A stretch of DNA of 64,000 nucleotides from Morinoia aosen (lineage: Eukaryota; Arthropoda; Malacostraca; Amphipoda; Talitridae): the NCBI GenBank assembly GCA_030386875.1, contig JASJYW010000026.1:15022246-15086245 (forward strand), read 5' to 3'. Shown one piece after another: positions 1-11,540 of the stretch (the first letter of the stretch is position 1; each line of letters begins with the position of its first letter). The position numbers and the translations under genes were made by a program. The notes under the pieces were generated by a model. The model was not told where the DNA came from. It saw only the letters and a program-made list of their open reading frames with translations, and searched no databases.

Positions 1-3000
1 TTGTTAACACTGCAATTAATTAGTTATTATCCACTGAATTATCTGTTAAATTGTGAATGACAATCAAAAATATCTTAATTAAATACGTATTATTTTACTT
101 CATTCCATATTATTTGATGACAACTCTGTATTAGGAACCCTGATGCGACAGCAGACCGAATCTCTAAGCGCCGCACATGAGAAAGGTGGGTGTGTTCACA
201 AAACGCTCGAATTAAAGTTGCATTAACTTCGCAAAACACGTTAAACATGTTCACGAGGACTATTGCATGACACTATCATTGAGTACTGCCATCACCATCA
301 TTGATGATATGAGCAAAACAGTCCTCTACGAAATTTATGACGCGTGGAACGCTTTATAGAGCTACATTCATGCAAGTTAATTGTTTTGATTTCTTTCCAA
401 GTTCTTTTCGGTTTCCACCAATCACAGAGCTCCTTAATATTGCTTGATACGTAGTCTCGCTGGCGCCACAGAGCAGAGCGATCGGCGGTTTCATTTGACT
501 TGGACAGTCGAAGTGGTGTCATCAGGTGCTCAGGCGGAAGCATGTGTAGGTGGAAGTGAATGCCCACATTTAATGTTATGAAGCTAGTAACTACAGGTAT
601 ATTGTGTCTTGAGCAGAAAGCCATGTAGTCTAGAGAACAGCTTTTGGTTCATCTTGCCGAAGCTAAAGCTTGAATGAAGTACAAATTCCTGGCAATGAAG
701 GTAAGTTCTAACTTGGCATTCCCTGATTATTTATCGATGTGTATTAAAACCACCTAGCGGTCTATCATGCTAGATTAGATATATTGATGTCATCCGTTTA
801 AAAAACATTAAAGTAGTATTATCTGTGTATGTTGATGTGTTGTCCCGAAATAATTGTATTGAAGATACTGTAAGGTAATTCAGTTACTAATTACTTGGTG
901 TTTAAGCCATTAAGCGAATTTTATCTAGGCTAGCTTTTGCATTTTTTTTTGTGGCACTGAATACCGGTACAGTCAGTAAGATTTTTGTTCATGTTTTAGC
1001 AGGATAGGATGGTTGTTTACATTGGATTTCACACTAATCTTATATTTTATTACGGGCAAAAGGTAATTCCGACATTTCCGACTGGTTTAAAGGGGAGACT
1101 ATCTATCCACCATAGGTTTGGGTACAGCCAGGAACAGAAAGTATTTCCAGAATTATTGGTCATGGATTGTGAAAAGAGTCCGAACTATTGAAATCTAACA
1201 TTAAAATAGCCAAGTTTTCCCACACATACAATTTGTTGTCTAAATAATGACATGTTTGATTTTAAGAAAAAAAAATCTCAAATAAATTTCCCATCAATTA
1301 AATGTGCACATTTTTCTTTTCTAATTCAATGTCATTCAGTAACTTGATTAGTTCTTGAACAGCAGATGTTCAAGTTTTTAACTTGGTGGATTTCTTATGA
1401 TTTGTGAAGCGGTTGCTATGGTGCAGGGTGTAATTTGGGGATTGAAGGATACAAGTTAGAAAAAAGTTCCAAAATTTTGACCCTAAAAATAGTCTAGTTT
1501 TTCTCATTTTATAATGGAAGGTTCATATGATAAATAATTTTTTAAGTCATTTACACGTTTTAAATTTTTCATTGTTATTTGAATAATGTTTTCACTGTCA
1601 TTTGATGAATTTTTAGACTAATGATCAGTAAATAATCAAGCATTTTAAACTTTTCAAAAATTGAAATTTGGTTTAGTGCTTGAGTTTTTAGAAAAAAGAA
1701 AGAAAAACAGTTTATTTTCAATAAAAAACAACTTTATGTGCCTATTTTTCTCTATAATATTCACCGTTCTTGTCTTCTAATGATTTTCTTTGGATGAACC
1801 CAATTTCGTTATCTTCGAAGGAAAACTTATCCATCATATAGAGTGCATTTGAATGTCCTCGCCCTGAGTTTAATACTAGCACTTCTCTCAAATTGTTGCA
1901 TCATTTAACTGTACCTCACAAATATGAATATAAAATATTCAAAATATAAGCAGTGACAAACCTAGTGAGTCGCAACGCAAATATTGAAAACTCTTGCACG
2001 CTCAATCGTTTGAACCTGGAGTTGAGGGCCGACAGCGTCAGAGCCTTTGTATGGGCCTTCGAACCTCATAACTTCCGAGATCGGACTGACGCATACCATT
2101 ATCCGCTTTGAATCATCACTCAAAGAATAATCATCCAAGGGAGGTATCAATGCAAAACGTTAATAATTATGAGTGTTTAGCAAATTACCAAATGAAGTAA
2201 TAAAGTTGAACCACTTGCAGGGATTGATGTAAGGGGTACAACACTTCTGTTTTAAATTTTTGATTATTTCTTAATACGATAACCTGTAAAAAAGCGCGCA
2301 TTTCAGAAGAAAAGTGCGCAAAGAAATACAATATTGCTGTCATAGTGTCGCTTCTAACTCAATTTTATACATGCATGTTATTTTTACTATTTAGCTATAG
2401 TGTTCACAACATTTTGGATACTTCAATTTCATGAATAGAATAGAGACATTCATTTTCGCTAAGGCCGAATAGCTAAAAATATTATTTTCCTCAGGTACCG
2501 GTAATAGTACTAATGACTGTAGAAAAAAATTGTATAACCTCACTGTTTGAAGTAAATTGGAAATGAAGGTATCATTGTAATAGAAATATTAATTTTTTTG
2601 TGGTCACACAAAAGATCTAGAAGGGTAAATTCAAAAGTTGGTGCATCCTCTATTGCAAATAGTTATTACATGCTCATTGCCGGAATATGATTGTTGAGAA
2701 ATTGATGCTATTTGATATTATTTTCACCAATTAAAATTTCTACGTGCTCTGTCAAATTATTGGATCATCCATTGCCGTTAGTTTTGATGGACTCTGCACA
2801 CAAATCTTCAATTATTTTTGTAATGTCACAAAAGTCTTCGAACATGAATTGGTTGGACGACCGTGTAACGCGTGCTAAAAAGTATCACGCTTTGAACATA
2901 AGTTTTCATTTATTCATTTGTATACTAAATGAAATTGGAAAGCGTCATTTTAGAAAAGAGTTTTACGATCATAAAAACCAAAAATGGGCAAAGAAAATGT

Positions 3001-4042
3001 TATTTACAGGCTCTTAGTTGCAAGCCACTGCTCTATTTTCGTAACTTACGAATATAATGTAGGACAGAGAAAATAATTTCGAGCAGTTTGTTTCCTAAAA
3101 GTTGTAGAAAACGATCATTTGTTTTCAAAATATGAGATAAAGATACTTAGTAGATTAGCATGTTTGGTTTCGTAGTACTCATTTCAATAGTCGAAACAAA
3201 TTATCGAGAGAAAACAATAAAAAAGCTGTCGCTTTGAGGCGGTAATCGATGTTTCATAATTTCTATGAATACAAATTAAAAAACTATAATCCCAGTGACG
3301 ATGCATTGTTGACACTTTTATTTGTGCGCATCTACGTTGAAATATGAACTTTAGAACTTGCAATGTCAGGGATTAATATTGAAAACAAAATGTAGATTTA
3401 AAAATTTTGCGTTTATGAGTATGAGGTCGTCATTCGACATCTTTTACTCTTACGTATCAAATATGCATATAGACAATTTGGAAAAATGATATAGCCTAGC
3501 TACATATTTTTTAGTTGAAGTGTATCAAGTGGCTTTGATTAAAGTGTATTGGTCAAATCAAATAATTTATATGTTTTAGCGAATTAAGATTTTTTAAATG
3601 TAAAACATCATGTGAACTTATTCTTGTAAAGTTAATGAATAAACGTCTAGCCAAAATTTTCGAATAGGTAGTCGTATTCATCACGAAATAACCATTACGT
3701 TTTATTGGACTTCATCTTAAGTGGGTGCAGTTGCCCGTGGGATACATGGCATAGATGACATAATTGTTCTTTTTGTGCTCTTGTCACTAGAAAATTAGAG
3801 TATTTTATTCACAAATGTAAGCACATAAATTGAATGAATCTTTATTAGCTTTTAGAGAGTCTAAATGAATAAGTCATTGAATAATTTTAGATGAATAAGT
3901 CATGAATCTAACTTATTACATTTCTCTTTCCGATGAATAATGTTTAAACAAAGTCATGTGTTTGACTGGCAAAATCTTGATTATCATTAACTTGATATAA
4001 CGAATTCTTATTTACAGATAAATGTTCTCAATCTAAGCACTT
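1..4042. other. AT-rich DNA without recognisable genes
   Basis: This stretch is AT-rich with many short homopolymer runs and stop codons in every frame. I see no conserved protein motif, no RNA gene and no clear transposon end. Two reading frames of 60-110 codons occur on the minus strand (298-624 and 1962-2150), but neither matches a family I know, so they are not called as genes. A short exon of a long-intron gene cannot be excluded. Confidence 0.6.
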
Positions 4043-4388
4043 CCCCCTCAGGGGGATACAACTATTGTATCTATGGGAATTAGCGCTCCCAGGGAAAAAT
4101 GTGAGGGCCCGAGCTGAGAGTTAGGTAGGCCTTCTTTTTGTTGAAATAAAATGTTTTTTGTTATGTTAAGGACCAACTTTTTCGGGTCACTACTGTCCTG
4201 TTTTTCAGCACCTCTGACTTTCTTCTTTAACTTTTATCTTATTTCATGAACTTCTTTCCCATCTTACTGTTTCTATGCCCTTTCTGCATAGATTCCTCAT
4301 TTCCTTATCTCCATACTAAATGGTGCCTTCCTCATTCCTCTCTTCGATACGCTCTATTTTTGATGCGGTTAGGGAGGCTTGAACTAAC
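4043..4388 (+). repeat. Dispersed repeat family A, copy 1
   Basis: This interval opens with a small palindromic CCCCCTCAGGGGG, then GTGAGGGCCCGAGCTGA and TTAGGTAGGCC, then a pyrimidine-rich stretch with CTGTTTTTCAGCACC, and closes with GGCTTGAACTAAC. The same ordered blocks recur at 6651-6915, 11366-11540, 14291-14354 plus 15412-15597, and 22567-22803 (mirrored at 60284-60519). Ordered homology across at least five loci marks it as an interspersed repeat. No coding capacity is visible and no target duplication was found. It is probably a non-autonomous element, but its class is unknown. Confidence 0.6.
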
Positions 4389-5226
4389 TTATAATCTTAA
4401 TACTAATCTAAGCACTTCAATGCAAAAAAAATGGTACGTTATTTTACGAACAATATAAGGGAAAAACTAGATTTACATTTCAACTATTTCGCACCACGTT
4501 CATAGGATTAAAATTTTAAATGTCTCATAACATTGCAGTATATCATTATATCCTTAATTTAACATCAGTACATCACACTGCACACACACACTGCCAAATT
4601 GTTGCGGCAGGATAGAAACATCGGAATGACGGCAAAGGAACTTCTCCGCACTCCTTAGTTCATTTACATCCAGCAAGGGGTTTTTCTTCCCGGAACATGA
4701 TCGCAAGGCTAATTTCTTCCTTTGAAAAGACTGGAATATATTCTGTCTGCCACGGTGTGTGGGGAACAATAACGAATTACTTAAACTGTAAATATTTTTT
4801 CCATAAAAATTACTTTTTCGTAAAGCTGAAAGTTTTCTCTTTCTAACGATGTAATTTACGTCCAAATACTGGAAGAACTATGGTGTAAAATTATATTTTA
4901 ATGCGATGTGTAATAATTTGAACGAGAGTAAGTTCTTTTGAAGTTCCTTTCGACAGTCACGGCGATCCATTTACCTCCAAAATGTCGTCTGAGGAGCTTG
5001 GTGATGCTCTGTCTTATCATAGTTCATTCTTCTACTCTACATTGGAAAGCTACGTGAAATTAGCGTTTTCGTGAATTGTTCCGTATTAGAACATATTAAT
5101 AACCTATTTGCTATCATTATTGATCCAAATTAGGGTGCCGATTAAGATTTTGAGGTACGATAGAAATAGTTCACAAAAATTCGTTCGACTGCTACTACAG
5201 TTTCGAAGCGCCATTGTGTCCGGTCA
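4389..5226. other. Non-coding stretch, no recognised feature
   Basis: AT-rich DNA. A minus-strand frame at 4554-4865 is open for 103 codons but has no recognisable motif and is not called. Confidence 0.5.
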
Positions 5227-5743
5227 GCACAGGGTCCAATCTCGCGAATTTCTACACCGCCCAACCCTCTCCCTCCACCTCCAAGCAGCTACATAAAGTT
5301 GCCATTCGCGCCAATGTAGTACTACTGAGGTTTATTAACCTATCTGTTCGTTATACATTTATTATTAAGCACTGCATTATAACCACTACAAGTACTTAGT
5401 AAGTGAATACTTCAGCGGAATACCAAAGTTAACCTGTATTAAATCATTATAATAAGTTTTGACAACGACCGCTGGTGTTTGGCTCTTCGACCCTCCATCT
5501 CGGCACGCAAAAACAGGCATTTTTAAACTTTTTTTAAGTTAACCTTTAAACTAACTGAACTTGGCCTAACCTAACCCAACCTAACCTAACTTAACCTAAC
5601 CTCGTAACCTAACTTAACTTAACCGAACCTAAATTTATTCAACCTAACATTTCTGTAGCTGCTCGGAGGTGGTGTTGTAGCTGCTTGGAGGTGGAGGGAG
5701 AGGGTTGGGCGGTGTAGAAATCATGCGAGATTGGACCCTGTGC
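5227..5743. mobile_element. Inverted-repeat (MITE/foldback-like) element
   Basis: Two arms of about 67 bases face each other: 5227-5292 (beginning GCACAGGGTCCAATCTCGC) and 5677-5743 (its reverse complement, ending GGACCCTGTGC). They differ by only a few bases, including a 1-2 base indel near the GCGAATTT/GCATGATTT position. The 385-base interior has no ORF but holds a CCTAA-rich tract. A short extra copy of the inner arm end (TGTAGCTGCTCGGAGGTGG, 5655-5673) lies next to the right arm. This architecture is that of a non-autonomous foldback element; I could not define a target-site duplication. Confidence 0.65.
5564..5649 (+). repeat. Degenerate CCTAA (TTAGG) telomere-type tract
   Basis: Repeated CCTAAC units with variants (CCCAAC, CTTAAC, CCGAAC) run for about 85 bases. 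CCTAA/TTAGG is the canonical telomere unit of many insects. Here it is short, degenerate and internal, in the interior of the 5227-5743 inverted-repeat element. It is therefore an interstitial tract and not a chromosome end. Confidence 0.7.
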
Positions 5744-6650
5744 CGTGCGCACGGTCATAACTAAGTCCCCTGATATTCTACCTTGCAGTATGGTGGTCTT
5801 CTGAAAACTACCGTAGAATCCGAGTTAATAACAGTGCTCATTCACGCATTATTTCTTTTAAAGGATGGATTTGAGCAATTTCAGATTTTCATTTTTGTTT
5901 TAAATGACTACTTCATTTTCTAATAAGTGTTGCTGTCTTTATTGTTTCCGGGTTCTCAAGCTATAATTTACATTTTCAGACTCTCTAGAGTCTAACACAT
6001 AACCCTAATCCTTTACAACTGCTAACAGTAAAGCGTAATTTCTAATGCGTAATGCGTAAACAGTAATTTCTAATGCGTACGATTTTATATCTATTCATTT
6101 CAAAAAATATCAGTGTGCTGAATCTCCAAGGAAATACGTTGAAACTTGATTGGAAAGAATAAAATTTCATTTTTTGCAGTAAAATATCTCACTGAAGTTA
6201 AACCGTTTGTTTTAGTTAGTTACAAGTTTCATGTAACTATTTACATCATCGAAATGTATATATATCTAATTTTCGTTTTTCATTCACATCCGGATCAACT
6301 CAACCCCAACGCAACTACCATACAAGCTGCACAATTCACATTCATTTTCAAATGCATTTCTCACAGGGAAACAATGGACAGCGCACCACATTTGTGCCTT
6401 GCACAAATGTGGTGCAAGGTGTATTGGCTTCGTTTTGTGTTTGCAATTGATGCTCAAGTATTTTTCGAATATCTCAGTTGTGAATACATGTTAATGAGTA
6501 AGAAAGAAAATCACTTTCATTTAGGTCGTAGACGATTTTTGCTACTCATTTCCGTGAAGAAGTCCTGCATGAACATGATATTTTTTCTTCTAATGGCTCT
6601 ATTTTTATCATTGATCACTGTCGAATTCCGTTTCGAAGTACGATCCATCT
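5744..6650. other. Non-coding stretch with one strong hairpin
   Basis: AT-rich sequence. A plus-strand frame at 6146-6703 is open for 185 codons, but it lacks an ATG at its head, is rich in F, I and S as expected from AT-rich DNA, crosses the 6383-6415 hairpin and runs into a dispersed repeat, so it is not called as a gene. Confidence 0.5.
6383..6415. repeat. Perfect 15-bp hairpin with 3-nt loop
   Basis: GCACCACATTTGTGC (6383-6397) is followed by CTT and then its exact reverse complement (6401-6415). A 15-bp perfect stem with a three-base loop is well above chance for a given site. No terminator-like or miRNA-length arm is apparent, and the function is unknown. Confidence 0.8.
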
Positions 6651-6915
6651 TTTTTTCGGTTCACTGCTATCCTTTTCTAAGACACCTGCAACTTCCTTCC
6701 TAAGCTTTCATCTTGTTTGAACTTCCTTCCTGACTTGCTGTTTCATGCGCATCGTGTCCTGTGTAGCAACACAGTCGTGTTACAGCATAGCGGTGGCTTG
6801 TGTGGGAACATTCGTTGTGCATAGATTCCCCGTGTACGTGTCCATACTCGATGGTCCCTTCACTGTTACTCTCTTAACAACGCCGTTGAAGTAACAACTG
6901 AGGTTTAAACTAACG
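6651..6915 (+). repeat. Dispersed repeat family A, copy 2 (3' part only)
   Basis: Shared blocks with copy 1 include CGGTTCACTGCTATCC, CTTTCATCTTGTTTGAAC, TGTGCATAGATTCC and a terminal GAGGTTTAAACTAACG. The 5' part (CCCCTCAGGGGG to TAGGTAGGCC) is missing or unrecognisable. About 50 bases not present in copy 1 are inserted near 6745-6800. Confidence 0.5.
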
Positions 6916-9221
6916 TAAATAATAAAAATAGTAATAATTATCTCCATTTCATTGGAGATCTCGCAACTATTTAACCAGTATTCTATGTGCAACTTTGACA
7001 TGGAGTCTTCTATAACAATGTACCTCTAACTGAATCTATTCAAGTTGTGTTTGACGCATTTTCTCTAACGATAATTCAATTTTCAATTACAACAAGAAGC
7101 AGTTTAAACGCTCACTATAAACTGCCCTGACTAATTCATTTTTCGTGTTCAATAGTAAAATTTATAAACAAATTGACAGACTCGCGATGGCTTCAGCCTC
7201 TCGCTTCTGATTGCTAATTGTTTTTACCTAACTGAGAAAATAACTATTTAGAAAACAGTCCTGTGAATTTAAACCTGTTTTATCGTAGGTACTTGGATGA
7301 CACTTCTGTTTTACTTCACTCACAAGACTAAGCTACTCAATTCTTTCAATCTACCACTAAAAATGACCGTTGTGTGTTTATATGTTTACTAACATCCACG
7401 ACCCGTCATAAATGACGGGATTCAATACCTTTCTTGAAAAAAATTTCCAGATGAGGATGACAAACAAATGTATCCATTCTAACAGTACCCGTAATAAAAA
7501 TATTCTTGTCCTTGTGTACTGGTGAAACTCGTATCACATAGACGGTCATCATAACTATCCATATGAGCGCGATAGAGAGGAAGAAGAGGACTCCAAAAAC
7601 CAAGGGTATAATTAGGTAGTAGCAGGACCCGTAAAAATTCTACGGACAATCTTATCGTTGAGCTAACCAAACCCGTAAAAAAATTCCGTCATCATTACCT
7701 AACCTACGCTGACCTATCATATCCTAGCCTCTCCTATCCTAACCGAACGTATCCTGATAAAATATCAAACATATCAATGCATGTAAGGGACATCTTCCAA
7801 TGTTACACTGAGATTTTCGGTATTCATAATACCGCACACTCAGATATCCTATGTTTCTTAAGAAGCGGACACCAAATAAATATATAGATAAGTATATAAA
7901 TAAACACACAACGCGTATTATTAGGTTAGATTTACATGTTTTGTGCCATGCTCTTAATAAGAGATAGGAAGAAATTAGCACTGGCGGTCTTGGTTTCAGT
8001 TCACTGATAAATTAATACTTTCATTTTTGTTGTACGAGTGCAGTATATAAAGTAACTATAAATGAGTCATTTACAATAAAATCAGAGAGATAACAGAGCC
8101 TTATATATAGTCTCAAATCCGTATCGTGGATACCTAGTTCTGCAGAGCATTGCATATTACAATATACATACACAAGCTCGCAGTTGCTGTCAGTAATGCT
8201 GAATTTCGGTATCCAGGGTATGACACGAATAGCTAAAAGTACTTCTAATTACGGCTCAAAAATACTGTATTCTTAGTGTGTATTACGTACACAAGAAAAA
8301 ATGAGTTACATTTGGGGTAAGGTCATGTTCAAAGATCATGTTCATGTCATTGTTCATATGAACAATGATTTCATAATATTGAGATCGTACTCATTTTGAG
8401 CTTGGCAGATTGTATTGAAATTTGGAAATTTGAATGTGTCTGTAAACGTATTACAATGATCTCTAATTGCAGACTGAGAAGGGGAAGTGTAGGGACGAGC
8501 AGTTTTATGGGAGACACCCGAATGCTGGCTGCGACGAATAAGTTGCTGGAGAACAGTAATGTTCTTTCAAGACTGCTTGCAGCAACTATACACATACAAA
8601 TTACGCAGCAAATATCGAGGTCCTTTGTTCATATTCCATTGTTCGTACAAACCGCGTTTGAGCAGCGGTCAAACTTGATCAAAATTATTTATTTCTCCAA
8701 CTTGAATCTATTAGTTAAATTAGGGTTACCGAATTGTAGTCTTTTTTTTTAATTTTAGAAGACATGTAAATTTCTCTCATTTAATGTTTATTGTTTCAAC
8801 CGTTTCAGCTCTCGAGATGAAACTTTACCGTATCGAAGTGTTGCCTATTAAATACGTTCATCATTGGCGCTCATTTTAATTTGAAGAGTAAGATTTCTTT
8901 GAAATTGTCCATTGAGGAATTTTAACTAAAAAAACATATCCAATTACAAGCTAACATCAAGTAAAAAACCAACCCGTATATGAAGATCTGGCACAGCTGC
9001 ACATGTGATAGATGAGACTTCTCACGAGAACATGGCTCATTACGTGGCATTCGACGCTTTGCATCATTACCGCCAACTGAAGCAACTCTTATCGCACGAA
9101 AACCTAATAAACATCTTGCATCTGGCAACAACTCGAGACTTGCTTTGCAGCGCTCAACTGCTGATGCGCTGCACGGCGGGAAATTTCATGTATATAAATT
9201 CTAGTGACTTCTCAGTCATCT
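6916..9221. other. Non-coding stretch with two short palindromes
   Basis: AT-rich DNA with no recognisable gene. It holds a gapped palindrome, CCCGTCAT-AA-ATGACGGG, at 7402-7419, a loosely CCTAA-like patch around 7700-7745, and a long perfect palindrome at 8347-8368. A plus frame at 8396-8752 contains an acceptor-like TCTCTAATTGCAG at about 8460-8473, but nothing matches a known protein. Confidence 0.5.
8347..8368. repeat. 22-bp perfect palindrome
   Basis: The core CATTGTTCATATGAACAATG is self-complementary and extends one matching base on each side. It may be a dimer binding site or chance in AT-rich DNA. Confidence 0.7.
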
Positions 9222-9530
9222 ATGAACATGGGTTCCCTGGTGATGTACTTGTGGTACAAACGACGACAACGTAAACAATCCAGGCAATGGGTTCAGCCCA
9301 ATAATCGTTTACGTACAGGAAAAGGTGTAATGAAAACGTTATACCTGTATTTACAGCTGCGTAATGACGAAGAAAATTTCGGAAACTACGCAGGAAGAGG
9401 ACGGTTGCATTCGACGGAGTTGTTAGGAAAGGTGTACCTCAAATTGAAGGGTCTTGACACAAACTTTCAATTATCGCTTATAGTATGTCTTATATGTTAT
9501 AATGTTAGCTCATTTATCGCTAATAGATGA
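9222..9530 (+). pseudogene. PIF/Harbinger (HARBI1/ALP1-like) transposase, N-terminal fragment
   Basis: From ATG 9222 the frame reads LVMYLWYKRRQRKQSRQW, then VQPNNRLRTGKG, TLYLYLQLRNDEENFGNY, and ends in DTNF. This ordered pattern is the N-terminal signature of PIF/Harbinger nuclease-type transposases: basic K/R stretch, W-V-x-P-x-N-R, x-L-x-x-L-R-x-D-E-x-x-F-x-N-Y, then a spacer and D-T-N-F/R. The conserved R-M-S after N-Y is degraded to an A-G-R-G-R-L stretch. The frame stops at 9530, before any DDE nuclease domain, and I found no continuation downstream. It is most likely a decayed transposon or the first exon of a domesticated copy, the former being likelier. No TIRs or 3-bp target duplication were identified. 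Confidence 0.65.
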
Positions 9531-11365
9531 GAATAGCAACATAATACCATATTGTAAGCAAGATTGTCTACCTCACGCGGTCGCCCAAGCATGCATCACT
9601 TTTCGTAGAAAAATTTCTTAGTATTCTCATGAATAATTACCTATTAATTATCGTTATATTCATCAATATGAAACCAAAATGGCATTATGACAAACTGCAC
9701 GGAAGCTGGTGACCATCACCTCGTTGCTCGAAAAAAATGCAACACACGGCATTTTGGTACAACAGACGAATGAGAACGATTGAAGGCAAGAGTCGGATCG
9801 GGCATCAATTTGATCGATCTGCTATTTTCGCTATTTTTCGCTTGGTTTTCAGAATGATTCGGTTCTAGACTGAAATCCCATACAGGAATAGAGAAGAAAC
9901 AAGCGAATTGTTTGAGAAATGAACGAATGTTTTATAGACGCTTTAGCCAGACGCGCATCGGTGAGGTGCGCCGGCAGACACCTAACTTGGGCGTGCGGCT
10001 GCGTCGAAACTATTAGTCAGGACTTCTCGTAGTTTTCAACGAACATAGAGCAAACGTAGTTCTTTCGATTTGAGTTGAAGAGATCGAATTTTGCTCAATT
10101 TGCTGCGGAACGGTGTTCTTATCGAAGACATTAATACCGTCTATTTTAACCAAATTAGGCAACCGCTGTGAAACCGTTGTCACGAACGACTGTTTATCAG
10201 ATAGTTCATTTCATGTAGTTCGAACGTTCCCTTTAGTTAAAGACTGCATGCAAGTAATGTACACCACTGCACGTAACCCGTTCAGAATGAGGCCGTTAAT
10301 TTATGATGCAATTAGTGTAAATCGCTATAAGTGAACTGATTATATGCAACACCTTGTATTTTTGTTCAATTCATCACTGATAGCGTGGGCTTGCCTACCA
10401 ATGGTACAGTCACTGTCTGCGTTGCCTCCTAAATTTTTTCGATCTTAACCATTTGAACGTTTAATACGTATTGTGCAGAAAAATATTAGAAATTTTGGTT
10501 TGATTTCTTCATCTTAAAATTATTTGTTTTCATTATAAATGACCCTTAGTTTTTCAAAAGTTCAACTTTCAATAAAGAAATACGTTGGGAACCCTGGTAA
10601 ACACATCACACATTCCTCGTGTTCATACTCACGAGGCTGTGGAGCACATATCGCAAATCAAAAAAGTCTGAAAAATAAGTAGAGCATATACTCTGGCTCG
10701 TATTATATCGGAGGTTGTGGTCGACACTGGAAGGAAAATTCAGAATTCTAGCGTGGCAAAAATTGTGTCGAGTAGATGAAAGGGATAAATGGAAACATCC
10801 GTGATGAAAGAAAGGACCAAAAAAAGACAGAATGATTTGACTTTGGTTTTTGAGGAATTTCCCGTAGATGTTTATCTCTTAGGGATTATAACAAGATCTA
10901 ATCTTGTTTAAGGCCCCTTCATCCCGTCAATCTCACAGGGTCAGAAGAATGTAACCAATAACCAAATTTTTGCATATGAGGTTTATTAGAGGTTATGGGC
11001 GAGACAGTTTCCCTAAGTAGGACCTATAAAGTTCGTAACTGTAATAGAGAGAGGGAGAGACAACCATGGCAACCGTCCCCTCACGTAACCTACACCAAAC
11101 AGAAAGAACAGAAGTAATACTAGGCTAATGCAAGATAAAATATATGAAGCGTAATGACATGATATTTTACATTTATATCACATACACGCCCTCAGGATTA
11201 CAGCAGCATACACAGATCTGAAGGGCGTTCCGACGTAGTACGGGAGGATAAGATACCAGGATATGCTACTGTGGGACTGAACTTGGATTCTCACGGCTCA
11301 CTTAATCTACCTCCTCATGCTCAAGAATAATGCCCACTAAAGGGATAAAACTTATTATTTACAGG
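9531..11365. other. Non-coding stretch with a CpG-rich patch
   Basis: No gene is recognised. About 9940-10020 is a conspicuously GC- and CpG-rich island (GACGCGCATCGGTGAGGTGC, GGGCGTGCGGCTGCGTCG) in AT-rich DNA. It could be the remains of the PIF/Harbinger element or a promoter-like patch. The sequence cannot decide. Confidence 0.45.
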
Positions 11366-11540
11366 ATGTAGCGATTCCAGTGAAAAAACGGGAGGGCTCA
11401 AGTTATAGATTGCAGGATTATTGTCTATGAAATGGAAAATTCTTTTGATGAGTCAAAGATCATCTTTTACAGTTTACCTACTGTCCTTTTATCAGCGGCG
11501 ATTACTTTCCTTTTCGACTATCACCTTGGTTCGCGAGATA
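11366..11540 (+). repeat. Dispersed repeat family A, copy 3 (degenerate)
   Basis: Weak but ordered similarity to copy 1: AGCGATTCCAGTGAAAAAAC, GGGAGGGCTCAAGTTA, then CTACTGTCCTTTTATCAGC, GATTACTTTCC and TCGACTATCACCTT. It is the most diverged member listed. Confidence 0.35.

Noticed and set aside
298-624. 108-codon minus-strand ORF with a true ATG
   Set aside because: No recognisable motif, no support from splice signals or repeats; length is possible by chance.
1962-2150. Minus-strand frame in a locally GC-richer patch that could be an exon
   Set aside because: No convincing splice acceptor before it and no family recognised; kept only as a possibility.
5564-5649. Chromosome-end telomere
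   Set aside because: The tract is short, degenerate, and lies inside an inverted-repeat element with DNA on both sides.
6146-6703. 185-codon plus-strand frame
   Set aside because: Starts without ATG, composition follows AT-rich DNA, and it crosses a hairpin and a dispersed repeat.
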